This document shows, in pieces, positions 50,118 through 61,440 of a stretch of 64,000 nt of DNA; the first letter of the stretch is position 1; each line of letters opens with the position of its first letter. Position numbers and translations under genes: made by a program. The stretch is from Euptelea pleiosperma (Eukaryota > Streptophyta > Magnoliopsida > Ranunculales > Eupteleaceae), in the NCBI GenBank assembly GCA_035048495.1, contig CM068548.1:124001-188000 (forward strand), given 5' to 3'. The notes below the pieces were generated by a model, which was not told where the DNA came from, did no database searches, and worked only from the letters and a program-made list of their open reading frames with translations.

Positions 50118-50220
50118 AACGCTAAAAGGATAATTGCTTAAAATAAGCACTTTTGAGCGAATATCAGCAATAACGCTAACAGGATAATTGCTTAAAATAA
50201 GCACTTTTGAGCGAATATCA
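50113..50220 (+). repeat. 54-bp tail repeat, two copies
   Basis: GCAATAACGCTAA starts at 50113 and 50167. Each 54-bp copy ends GCACTTTTGAGCGAATATCA, and the copies differ by one base (CTAAAAGG against CTAACAGG). The second copy supplies the CA terminus of the whole insertion. Unit A stops after the first five bases (GCAAT) of this tail. Confidence 0.9.
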
Positions 50221-50225
50221 GGACT
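50221..50225 (+). repeat. Right target-site duplication (GGACT)
   Basis: Five bases directly after the CA terminus, continuing into satellite as GGACTGTAACACAC. A 5-bp duplication is the usual length for LTR-retrotransposon integrases. Confidence 0.75.
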
Positions 50226-51869
50226 GTAACACACAAACTGAGTCCAATTAGAGACATTGACGCACGGATGGAGCAAACTTCTTCCAACAGTACCGAATCT
50301 TATTCCAACACATCAAATGTGTTAGAACAATTGTAATAGAAGATATTGAGTCAAATTACGAGGTCCGGTTGCGAGAAAGTCACTTGTTATAGGCTTCGGA
50401 ATGTAACACAGAAACTGAGTCCAATTACATACATTGACGCATGGATGGAGCAAACTTCTTCCGACAGTCCCGAATCTTATTCCAACACATCAAATGTGTT
50501 AGAACAATTGTAATAAAAGATATTCAGTCAAATTACGAGGTCCGGTTGCAAGAAAGTCACTTGTTATAGGCTTCGGAATGTAACACACAAACTTAGTCCA
50601 ATTAGAGGCATTTACGCACGGATGGAGCAAACTTCTTTCCACAGTCCCGAATCTTATTCCAACACTTCAAATGTGTTAGAACAATTGTAATAGAAGATAT
50701 TGAGTCAAATTACGAGGTCCGGTTGCGAGAAAGTCACTTGTTATAGGCTTCGGAATGTAACAAACAAAATGAGTCCAATTAGAGGCATTTACGCACGGAC
50801 GGAGCAAACTTCTTTCGACAGTCCCGAATCTTAATCCAACACTTCAAATGTGTTAGAACAATTGTAATAGAAGATATTGAGTCAAATTACAAGGTCCGGT
50901 TGCGAGAAAGTCACTTGTTATAGACTTCGGAATGTAACACACAAACTGAGTCCAATTACATACATAGACGCATAGATGGAGCAAACTTCTTCCGACAGTC
51001 CCGAATCTTATTCCAACACATCAAATGTGTTAGAACAATTGTAATAGAAGATATTCAGACAAATTACGAGGTCCGGTTGCGAGAAAGTCACTTGTTATAG
51101 GCTTCGGAATGTAACAAACAAACTGAGTCCAATTAGAGGCATTTACGCACGGATGGAGCAAACTTCTTTCGACAGTCCCGAATCTTATTCCAACACTTCA
51201 AATGTGTTAGAACAATTGTAATAGAAGATATTGAGTCAAATTACAAGGTCCGGTTGCGAGAAAGTCACTTGTTATAGGCTTCGGAATGTAACACACAAAC
51301 TGAGTCCAATTACATACATTGACGCATGGATGGAGCAAACCTCTTCCGACAGTCCCCAATCTTATTCCAACACATCAAATGTGTTAGAACAATTGTAATA
51401 GAAGATATTGAGTCAAATTACGAGGTCCGGTTGAGAGAAAGTCACTTGTTATAGGCTGCGGAATGTAACAAACAAAATGAGTCCAATTAGAGGCATTTAC
51501 GCACGGACGGAGCAAACTTCTTTCGACAGTCCCGAATCTTAATCCAACACTTCAAATGTGGTAGAACAATTGTAATAGAAGATATTGAGTCAAATTACAA
51601 GGTCCGGTTGCGAGAAAGTCACTTGATATAGGCTTCGGAATGTAACACACAAACTGAGTCCAATTACATACATAGACGCATGGATGGAGCAAACTTCTTC
51701 CGACAGTCCCGAATCTTATTCCAACACATCAAATGTGTTAGAACAATTTTAATAGAGGATATTCAGTCAAATTACGAGGTCCGGTTGCGAGAAAGTCACT
51801 TGTTATAGGCTTCGGAATGTAACACACAAACTGAGTCCAATTAGAGACATTGACGAACGGATGGAGCAA

Positions 51870-54430
51870 ACTTCTTCCCAACACATCAAACGTGTTAGAA
51901 CAATTATAATAGAAGATATTGAGTCAAATTACGAGGTCCGGTTGCGAGAAAGTCACTTGTTATAGGCTGCGGAATGTAACAAACAAAATGAGTCCAATTA
52001 GAGGCATTTACGCACGGACGGAGCAAACTTCTTTCGACAGTCCCGAATCTTAATCCAACACTTCAAATGTGGTAGAACAATTGTAATAGAAGATATTGAG
52101 TCAAATTACAAGGTCCGGTTGCGAGAAAGTCACTTGTTATAGGCTTCGAAATGTAACACACAGACTGAGTCCAATTACATACATAGACGCATGGATGGAG
52201 CAAACTTCTTCCGACAGTCCCGAATCTTATTCCAACACATCAAATGTGTTAGAACAATTGTAATAGAAGATATTCAGTCAAATTACGAGGTCCGGTTGCG
52301 AGAGAGTCACTTGCTATAGGATTCGGAATGTAACACACAAACTGAGTCCAATTAGAGACATTGACGAACGGATGGAGCAAACTTCTTCCGACAGTCCCGA
52401 ATCTTATTCCAACACATCAAATGTGTTAGAACAATTGTAATAGAAGATATTGAGTCAAATTACGAGGTCCGGTTGCGAGAAAGTCACTTGTTATAGGCTT
52501 CGGCAAGTAACACACAAACTGAGTCAAATTAGAGACATTGACGCACGGATGGAGCAAACTTATTCCGATAGTCCCGAATCTTATTCCAACACTTCAAATG
52601 ATTTAAAACAGTTGTAATAGAAGATATTGAGTCAAATTACGAGGTCCGGTTGCGAGAAAGTCACTTGTTATAGGCTTCGGAATGTAACACACAAACTGAG
52701 TCCAATTAGAGGTATTGACGCACGGATGGAGTAAACTTCTTCCAACAGTGCCGAATCTTATTCCAACACATCCAATGTGTTGGAACAATTCTAATAGAAG
52801 ATATTGAGTCAAATTACGAGGTCCGGTTGCGAGAAAGTCACTTGTTATAGGCTTCGGAATGTAACACACAAACTGAGTCCAATTAGAGACATTGACGCAC
52901 GGATGGAGCAAACTTCTTCCGACCGTCCCGAATCTTATTCCAACACTTCAAATGTGTTAAAACAATTGAAATAGAAGATATTGAGTCAAATTACAAGGTC
53001 CGGTTGCAAGAAAGTCTCTTTTATATAGGCTTCGGACTGTAACACACAAACTGAGTCCAATTAGAGACATTGATGCACGGATGGAGCGAACTTCTTCCAA
53101 CAGTACCGAATCTTATTCCAACACATCAAATGTGTTAGAACAATTGTAATAGAAGATATTGAGTCAAATTACGAGGTCCGGTTGCGAGAAAGTCACTTGT
53201 TATAGGCTTCGGAATGTAACACACATACTGAGTCCAATTAGAGACATTGACGAACGGATGGAGCAAACTTCTTTCGACAGTCCCGAATCTTATTTCAAAA
53301 CATCAAATGTGTTAGAACAATTGTAATAGAAGATATTGAGTCAAATTACGAGGTCCGGTTGCGAGAAAGTCACTTGTTATAGGCTTCGGAATGTAACACA
53401 CAAACTGAGTCCAATTAGAGACATTGACGAACGGATGGAGCAAACTTCTTCCCAACACATCAAACGTGTTAGAACAATTATAATAGAAGATATTGAGTCA
53501 AATTACGAGGTCCGGTTGCGAGAAAGTCACTTGTTATAGGCTGCGGAATGTAACAAACAAAATGAGTCCAATTAGAGGCATTTACGCACGGACGGAGCAA
53601 ACTTCTTTCGACAGTCCCGAATCTTAATCCAACACTTCAAATGTGGTAGAACAATTGTAATAGAAGATATTGAGTCAAATTACAAGGTCCGTTTGCGAGA
53701 AGTCACTTGTTATAGGCTTCGAAATGTAACACACAGACTGAGTCCAATTACATACATAGACGCATGGATGGAGCAAACTTCTTCCGACAGTCCCGAATCT
53801 TATTCCAACACATCAAATGTGTTAGAACAATTGTAATAGAAGATATTCAGTCAAATTACGAGGTCCGGTTGCGAGAGAGTCACTTGCTATAGGATTCGGA
53901 ATGTAACACACAAACTGAGTCCAATTAGAGACATTGACGAACGGATGGAGCAAACTTCTTCCGACAGTCCCGAATCTTATTCCAACACATCAAATGTGTT
54001 AGAACAATTGTAATAGAAGATATTGAGTCAAATTACGAGGTCCGGTTGCGAGAAAGTCACTTGTTATAGGCTTCGGCAAGTAACACACAAACTGAGTCAA
54101 ATTAGAGACATTGACGCACGGATGGAGCAAACTTATTCCGATAGTCCCGAATCTTATTCCAACACTTCAAATGATTTAAAACAGTTGTAATAGAAGATAT
54201 TGAGTCAAATTACGAGGTCCGGTTGCGAGAAATTCACTTGTTATAGGCTTCGGAATGTAACACACAAACTGAGTCCAATTAGAGGTATTGACGCACGGAT
54301 GGAGGTAAACTTCTTCCAACAGTGCCGAATCTTATTCCAACACATCCAATGTGTTGGAACAATTCTAATAGAAGATATTGAGTCAAATTACGAGGTCCGG
54401 TTGCGAGAAAGTCACTTGTTATAGGCTTCG
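51870..54430 (+). repeat. Nine-monomer tandem duplication carrying a shortened monomer
   Basis: TTGCTATAGGATTCGG lies at 52311 and 53884, an offset of 1,573 bp. That equals 9 x 177 minus 20, and the missing 20 bp are seen directly: in the monomers near 51871 and 53445 TTCTTCC is joined to CAACAC, removing the bases between two TTCC direct repeats. The deletion therefore preceded the duplication. The second copy has extra single-base changes such as GGAGGTAAAC and ATGTAAACACAAAC, close to the assembly gap. Confidence 0.85.
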
Positions 54431-54496
54431 GAATGTAAACACAAACTGAGTCCAATTAGAGACATTGACGCACGGATGGAGCAAACTTCTTCCGAC

Positions 54497-54596
54497 NNNN
54501 NNNNNNNNNNNNNNNNNNNNNNNNNNNNNNNNNNNNNNNNNNNNNNNNNNNNNNNNNNNNNNNNNNNNNNNNNNNNNNNNNNNNNNNNNNNNNNNN
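54497..54596. other. Assembly gap of 100 Ns
   Basis: Exactly 100 N characters. The left flank stops at about monomer position 118 (CTTCCGAC) and the right flank restarts at about position 70 (TGAGTCC). Staying in phase would need about 128 bp, or 128 plus a multiple of 177. The round 100 is therefore a placeholder and the true missing length is unknown. Confidence 0.99.
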
Positions 54597-56939
54597 TGAG
54601 TCCAATTAGAGACATTGACGCACGGATGGAGCAAACATCTTCCGACAGTACCGAATCTTATTCCAACACATCAAATGTGTTAGAACAATTGTAATAGAAG
54701 ATATTCAGTCAAATTACGAGGTCAGGTTGCCAGAAAGTCTCTTTTATATAGGCTTCGGAATGTAACACACAAACTGAGTCCAATTAGAGACATTGACGCA
54801 CGGATGGAGCAAACTTCTTCCGACAGTACCGAATCTTATTCCAACACATCAAATGTGTTAGAACATTTGTAATAGAAGATATTGAGTCAAATTATGAGGT
54901 CCGGTTGCGAGAAAGTCACTTGTTATAGGCTTCGGAATGTAACACACAAACTGAGTCCAATTACATACATTGACGCATGGATGGAGCAAACTTCTTCCAA
55001 CAGTCCCGAATCTTATTCCAAAACATTAAATGTGTTAGAACAATTGTAATAGAAGATATTGAGTCAAATTACGAGGTTCGGTTGCGAGAAAGTCACTTGT
55101 TATAGGCTTCGGAATGTAACAAACAAAATGAGTCCAATTAGAGGCATTTACGCACGGACGGAGCAAACTTCTTTCGACAGTCCCGAATCTTAATCCAACA
55201 CTTCAAATGTGTTAGAAAAATTGTAATAGAAGATAATGAGTCAAATTACAAGGTCCGGTTGCGAGAAAGTCACTTGTTATAGGCTTCGGAATGTAACACA
55301 CAAACTGAGTCCAATTACATACATAGACGCATGGATGGAGCAAACTTCTTCCGACAGTCCCGAATCTTATTCCAACACATCAAATGTGTTAGAACAATTG
55401 TAATAGAAGATTATCAGTCAAATTACGAGGTCCGGTTGCGAGAAAGTCACTTGTTATAGGCTTCGGAATGTAACACACAAACTGAGTCCAATTAGAGACA
55501 TTGACGAACGGATGGAGCAAACTTCTTCCGACAGTACCGAATCTTATTCCAACACATCAAATGTGTTAGAACAATTGTAATAGAAGATATTGAGTCAAAT
55601 TACGAGGTCTGGTTGCGAGAAAGTCACTTGTTATAGGCTTCGGAATGTAACACACAAACTGAGTCAAATTAGAGACATTGACGCACGGATGGAGCAAACT
55701 TATTCCGATAGTCCCGAATTTTATTCCAACACTTCAAATGTGTTAAAACAATTGTAATAGAAGATATTGAGTCAAATTACGAGGTCCGGTTGCGAGAAAG
55801 TCACTTGTTATAGGCTTCGGAATGTAACACACAAACTGAGTCCAATTACATACATTGACGCATGGATGCAGCAAACTTCTTCCGACAGTCCCGAATCTTA
55901 TTCCAAAACATTAAATGTGTTAGAACAATTGTAATAGAAGATATTGAGTCAAATTACGAGGTTCGGTTGCGAGAAAGTCACTTGTTATAGGCTTCGGAAT
56001 GTAACACACAAACTGAGTCCAATTAGAGCCATTGACGCACGGATGGAGCAAACTTCTTCCGACCATCCCGTATCTTATTCCAACACTTCAAATGTGTTAG
56101 AACAATTCTAATAGAAGATATTGAATCAAATTACGAGGTCCGGTTGCGAGAAAGTCACTTGTTATAGGCTTCGGAATGTAACACACAAACTGAGTCAAAT
56201 TAGAGACATTGACGCACGGATGGAGCAAACTTGTGCCAACAGTCCCAAATCTTATTCCAACACTTCAAATGTGTTAAAACAATTGTAATAGAAGATATTG
56301 AGTGAAATTACGAGTCCCGGTTGCGAGAAAGTCACTTGTTATAGGCTTCGGAATGTAACACAAAAACTGAGTCCAATTAGAGACATTGACGCACGGATGG
56401 AGCAAACTTCTTCCGACAGTGCCGAATCTTATTCCAACACATCAAATGTGTTGGAACAATTCTAATAGAAGATATTGAGTCAAATTACGAGGTCCGGTTA
56501 CGAGAAAGTCACTTGTTATAGGCTTCGGAATGTAACACACAAACTGAGTCGAATTAGAGGCATTGACGCACGGATGGAGCAAATTTCTTCCGACCGTCCC
56601 GTATCTTATTCCAACACTTCAAATATGTTAGAACAATTCTAATAGAAGATATTGAATCAAATTACGAGGTCCGGTTGCGAGAAAGTCACTTGTTATAGGC
56701 TTCGGAATTTGACACACAAACTTAGTCAAATTAGAGACATTGACGCACGGATGGAGCAAACTTGTTCCGACAGTCTCGAATCTTATTCCAACACTCCAAA
56801 TGTGTTAAAACAATTGTAATAGAAGATATTGAGTCAAATTACGTGGTCCGGTTGCGAGAAAGTCACTTGTTATAGGCTTCGGAATGTAACACACATACTG
56901 AGTCCAATTAGAGACATTGACGCACGGATGGAACAAACA

Positions 56940-59900
56940 TCTTCCGACAGTCTCGAATCTTATTCCAACACTTCAAATGTCTTACAACAATTGTAATAGA
57001 AGATATTGAGTCAAATTACGAGGTCCGGTTGCGAGAAAGTCAGTAATTATAGGCTTCGGAATGTAACACCCAACATATGTCCAATTAGAGACATTGACGA
57101 ACGAATGGAGCAAACTTGTTCCGCCTGTCCCGAATCCTGTTCTAAGACTTCAAATGTGTTGAAGCAATAATAATGGAATAGTTTGAGTAAAATTACGAGG
57201 TCCGGTTGTTAGAAAGTTACTTGTTATAGGCATCGGAATGTAACACACAAACTGAGTCCAATTAGAGACATTGACGCACGGATGGAGCAAACTTGTTCCG
57301 ACAGTCCTGAATCTAATTCCAACACTTCAAATGTGTTAAAACAATTGTAATAGAAGATATTGAGTGAAATTACGAGGCCCGGTTGCGAGAAAGTCACTTG
57401 TTATAGGCTTCGGAATGTAACACAAAAATTGAGTCCAATTAGAGACATTGACGCATGGATGGAGCAAACATCTTCCGACAGTGCCGAATCTTATTCCAAC
57501 ACATCAAATGTGTTGGAACAATTCTAATAGAAGATATTGAGTCAAATTACGAGGTCCGGTTGCGAGAAAGTCACTTGTTCTAGGCTTCGGAATGTAACAC
57601 ACAAACTGAGTCCAATTAGAGCCATTGACGCACGGATGGAGCAAACTTCTTCCGACCATCCCGTATCTTATTCCAACACTTCAAATGTGTTAGAACAATT
57701 CTAATAGAAGATATTGAATCAAATTACGAGGTCCGGTTGCGAGAAAGTCACTTGTTATAGGCTTCGGAATGTAACACACAAACTGAGTCAAATTAGAGAC
57801 ATTGACGCACGGATGGAGCAAACTTATTCCGATAGTCCCGAATCTTATTCCAACACTTCAAATGTGTTAAAACAATTGTAATAGAAGATATTTAGTCAAA
57901 TTACGAGGTCCGGTTGCGAGAAAGTCAGTAATTATAGGCTTCGGAATGTAACACCAAAACTATGTCCAATTAGAGACATTGACGAACGAATGGAGCAAAC
58001 TTGTTCCGCCTGTCCCGAATCCTGTTCCAAGACTTCAAATGTGTTGAAGCAATAATAATGGAATAGTTTGAGTAAAATTACGAGGTCCGGTTGTTAGAAA
58101 GTTACTTGTTATAGGCATCGGAATGTAACACACAAACTGAGTCCAATTAGAGACATTGACGCACGGATGGAGCAAACTTGTTCCGACAGTCCTGAATCTA
58201 ATTCCAACACTTCAAATGTGTTAAAACAATTGTAATAGAAGATATTGAGTGAAATTACGAGGCCCGGTTGCGAGAAAGTCACTTGTTAAAGGCTTCGGAA
58301 TGTAACACATAAACTGAGTCCAATTACATACATAGACGCATGGATGGAGCAAACTTCTTCCGACAGTACCGAATCTTATTCCAACTCATCAAATGTGTTA
58401 GAACAATTGTAATAGAAGATATTGAGTCAAATTACGAGGTCAGGTTGCAAGAAAGTCTCTTTTATATAGGCTTCGGAATGTAACACACAAACTGAGTCCA
58501 ATTAGAGGCATTGACGCACGGATGGAGCAAACTTCTTCCGACAGTGCCGAATCTTATTCCAACACATCAAATGTGTTGGAACAATTCTAAAATAAGATAT
58601 TGAGTCAAATTACGGGGTCCGGTTGCGAGAAAGTCACTTGTTCTAGGCTTCGGAATGTAACACACAAACTGAGTCCAATTAGAGGCATTGACGCACGGAT
58701 GGAGTAAACTTCTTCCGACCATCCCGTATCTTATTCCAACACTTCAAATGTGTTAGAACAATTCTAATAGAAGATATTGAATCAAATTACGAGGTCCGGT
58801 TGCGAGAAAGTCACTTGTTATAGTCTTCGGAATGTAACACACAAACTGAATGTAACACCCAAACTATGTCCAATTAGAGACATTGACGAACGAATGGAGC
58901 AAACTTGTTCCGCCTGTCCCGAATCCTGTTCCAAGACTTCAAATTTGTTGAAGCAATAATAATGGAATAGTTTGAGTAAAATTACGAGCTCCGGTTGTGA
59001 GAAAGTTACTTGTTATAGGCATCGGAATGTAACACACAAACTGAGTCCAATTAGAGACATTGATGCACTGATGGAGCAAACTTGTTCCGACAGTCCCGAA
59101 TCTAATTCCAACACTTCAAATGTGTTACAACAATTGTAATAGAAGATATTGAGTGAAATTATAAGGTCCGGTTGCGAAAAAGTCAGTATTTATCGGCTTA
59201 GGAATGTAACGCACAAACTGAGTCCAATTAGAGACATTGACGAACGAATGGAGCAAACTTTTTCCGACAGTCCCGAATCTCCTTCCAACACTTTAAATGT
59301 GTTAGAACAATTGTAATAGAAGATATTGAGTCAACTTACAAGGTCCGGTTGCGAGAAAGTCACTTGTTATAGGCTTCGGAATGTAACACATAAACTGAGT
59401 CCAATTACATACATAGACGCATGGATGGAGCAAACTTCTTCCGACAGTACCGAATCTTATTCCAACACATCAAATGTGTTAGAACAATTGTAATAGAAGA
59501 TATTGAGTCAAATTACGAGGTCAGGTTGCAAGAAAGTCTCTTTTATATAGGCTTCGGAATGTAACACACAAACTGAGTCCAATTAGAGGCATTGACGCAC
59601 GGATGGAGCAAACTTCTTCCGACCGTCCCGAATCTTATTCCAACACTTCAAATGTGTTAGAACAATTCTAATAGAAGATATTGAATCAAATTACGAGGTC
59701 CGGTTGCGAGAAAGTCACCTGTTATAGGCTTCGGAATGTAACACACAAACTGAGTCCAATTACATACATTGACTGATGGATGGAGCAAACTTCTTCCGAC
59801 AGTCCCGAATCTTATTCCAACACATCAAATGTTTTAGAAAAATTGTAATAGAAGATATTGAGATAAATTACGAGGTCCGGTTGCGAGAAAGTCACTTGTT

Positions 59901-61440
59901 ATAGGCTTCGGAATGTAACAAACAAAATGAGTCCAATTAGAGGCATTTACGCACCGACGGAGCAAACTTCTTTCGGCAGTCCCGAATCTTAATCCAACAC
60001 TTCAAATGTGTTAGAACAATTCTAATAGAAGATAGTGAGTCAAATTACAAGGTCCGGTTGCGAGAAAGTCACTTGTTATAGGCTTCGGAATGTAACACAC
60101 AAACTGAGTCCAATTACATACATAGACGCATGGATGGAGCAAACTTCTTCCGACAGTCCCGAATCTTATTCCAACACATCAAATGTGTTAGAACATTGTA
60201 ATAGAAGATATTCAGTCAAATTACGAGGTACGGTTGCAAGAAAGTCTCTTTTATATAGGCTTCGGAATATAACACACAAACTGAGTCCAATTAGAGACAT
60301 TGACAAACGGATGGAGCAAAATTCTTCCGACAGTCTCGAATCTTATTCCAACACATCAAACGTGTTAGAACAATTGTAATAGAAGATATTGAGTCAAATT
60401 ACGAGGTCCGGTTGCGAGAAAGTCACTTGTTATAGGCTTCGGAATGTAACACACAAACTGAGTCAAATTAGAGACATTGACGCACGGATGGAGCAAACTT
60501 ATTCCGATAGTCCCGAATCTTATTCCAACACTTCAAATGTGTTAAAACAATTGTAATAGAAGATATTGAGTCAAATTACGGGGTCCGGTTGCGAGAAAGT
60601 CACTTGTTACAGGCTTCGGAATGTAACACACAAACTGAGTCCAATTACAGACATTGACGCAGGGATAGAGCAAACTTGTTCCGACAGTCCCGAATCTAAT
60701 TCTAACACTTCAAATGTGTTAAAAAAATTGTAATAGAAGATATTGAGATAAATTACGAGGTCCGATTGCAAGAAAGTCACTTGTTATAGGCTTCGGAATG
60801 TAACACACAAACTGAGTCCAATTAGGGACATTGACGCACGGATGGAGCAAACTTCTTCTAACAGTGCCGAATCTTATTCCAACACATCAAATGTGTTGGA
60901 ACAATTCTAAGAGAAGATATTGAGTCAAATTACGAGGTCCGGTTGCAAGAAAATCACTTGGTATAGGCTTGGGAATGTAACACATAAACTGAGTCCAATT
61001 AGAGGCATTGACGCACGGATGGAGCAAACTTCTTCCGACCGTCCCGAATCTTATTCCAGCACTTCAAATGTGTTAGAACAATTCTAATAGAAGATATTGA
61101 ATCAAATTACGAGGTCCGGTTGCGAGAAAGTCACTTGTTATAGGCTTCGGAATGTAACACACATACTGAGTCCAATTAGAAACATTGACGCACGGATGGA
61201 ACAAACATCTTGCGCCAGTCTCGAATCTTATTCCAACACTTCAAATGTCTTACAACAATTGTAATAGAAGATATTGAGTCAAATTACGAGGTCCGGTTGC
61301 GAGAAAGTCAGTAATTATAGGCTTCGGAATGTAACACCAAAACTATGTCCAATTAGAGACATTGACTAACGAATGGAGCAAACTTGTTCCGCCTGTCCCG
61401 AATCCTGTTCCGAGAATTCAAATGTGTTGAAGCAATAATA
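56940..61440 (+). repeat. Divergent monomer subtype amplified in 5- and 14-monomer steps
   Basis: A divergent monomer with GAACGAATGGAGC, GTTCCGCCTGTCC, CCAAGACTTC and GAAGCAATAATAATGG occurs at 57121, 58006, 58910 and 61389 (position of CCGCCTG). Steps are 885 (5 monomers), 904 (5 monomers plus about 18-19 bp) and 2,479 bp (14 monomers). The same subtype occurs alone near 17817, 33714 and 38672, so it is dispersed through the array. Confidence 0.8.
58829..58870 (+). repeat. 18-bp register shift inside a monomer
   Basis: ATGTAACACACAAACTGA is followed at once by ATGTAACACCCAAACTATG, so the monomer has a doubled segment in which the second half comes from the divergent subtype. It explains the 904-bp step (5 monomers plus about 18-19 bp) between the subtype copies at 58006 and 58910. 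Confidence 0.85.

Larger units (their letters stand above)
43570..50220. mobile_element. LTR-type composite insertion in the satellite, no coding domains seen
   Basis: A 6,651-bp unique segment interrupts one satellite monomer. It begins TGAAAGTAGG and ends GCGAATATCA, the TG...CA termini of plant LTR elements, and is flanked by AGACT on the left and GGACT on the right. The halves of the broken monomer join perfectly as AGGCTTC-GGACT-GTAACAC. The same monomer variant (CTTCGGACTGTAAC, CTTCCAACAGTACC) exists uninterrupted near 53034. Inside are two related units in tandem, A and B, and a duplicated 54-bp tail. No reverse transcriptase, integrase, protease, gag or transposase was recognised, nor a primer-binding site at the A/B junction. 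A non-autonomous or internally deleted LTR-retrotransposon derivative fits best. Coding strand is unknown. Confidence 0.8.
50221..54496 (+). repeat. 177-bp tandem satellite array, right part up to the gap
   Basis: The same monomer family resumes in the same orientation and exact register after the insertion, beginning inside a monomer at GGACTGTAACACACAAACTG. Subtypes with TACATACATAGACGCATGG and AAACAAAATGAG dominate. One shortened monomer (TTCTTCC joined directly to CAACACATC) occurs twice, near 51871 and 53445. No gene or other unique sequence is seen. Confidence 0.97.

Noticed and set aside
43570..50220. Canonical complete LTR retrotransposon
   Set aside because: The two LTR-like units differ in their centres, nothing lies between them, and no gag or pol sequence was recognised. 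It is kept as an LTR-type composite.
43570..50220. DNA transposon or Helitron
   Set aside because: No terminal inverted repeats beyond TGA/TCA, no TC...CTRR ends with a hairpin. The 5-bp duplication and TG...CA ends fit LTR elements better.
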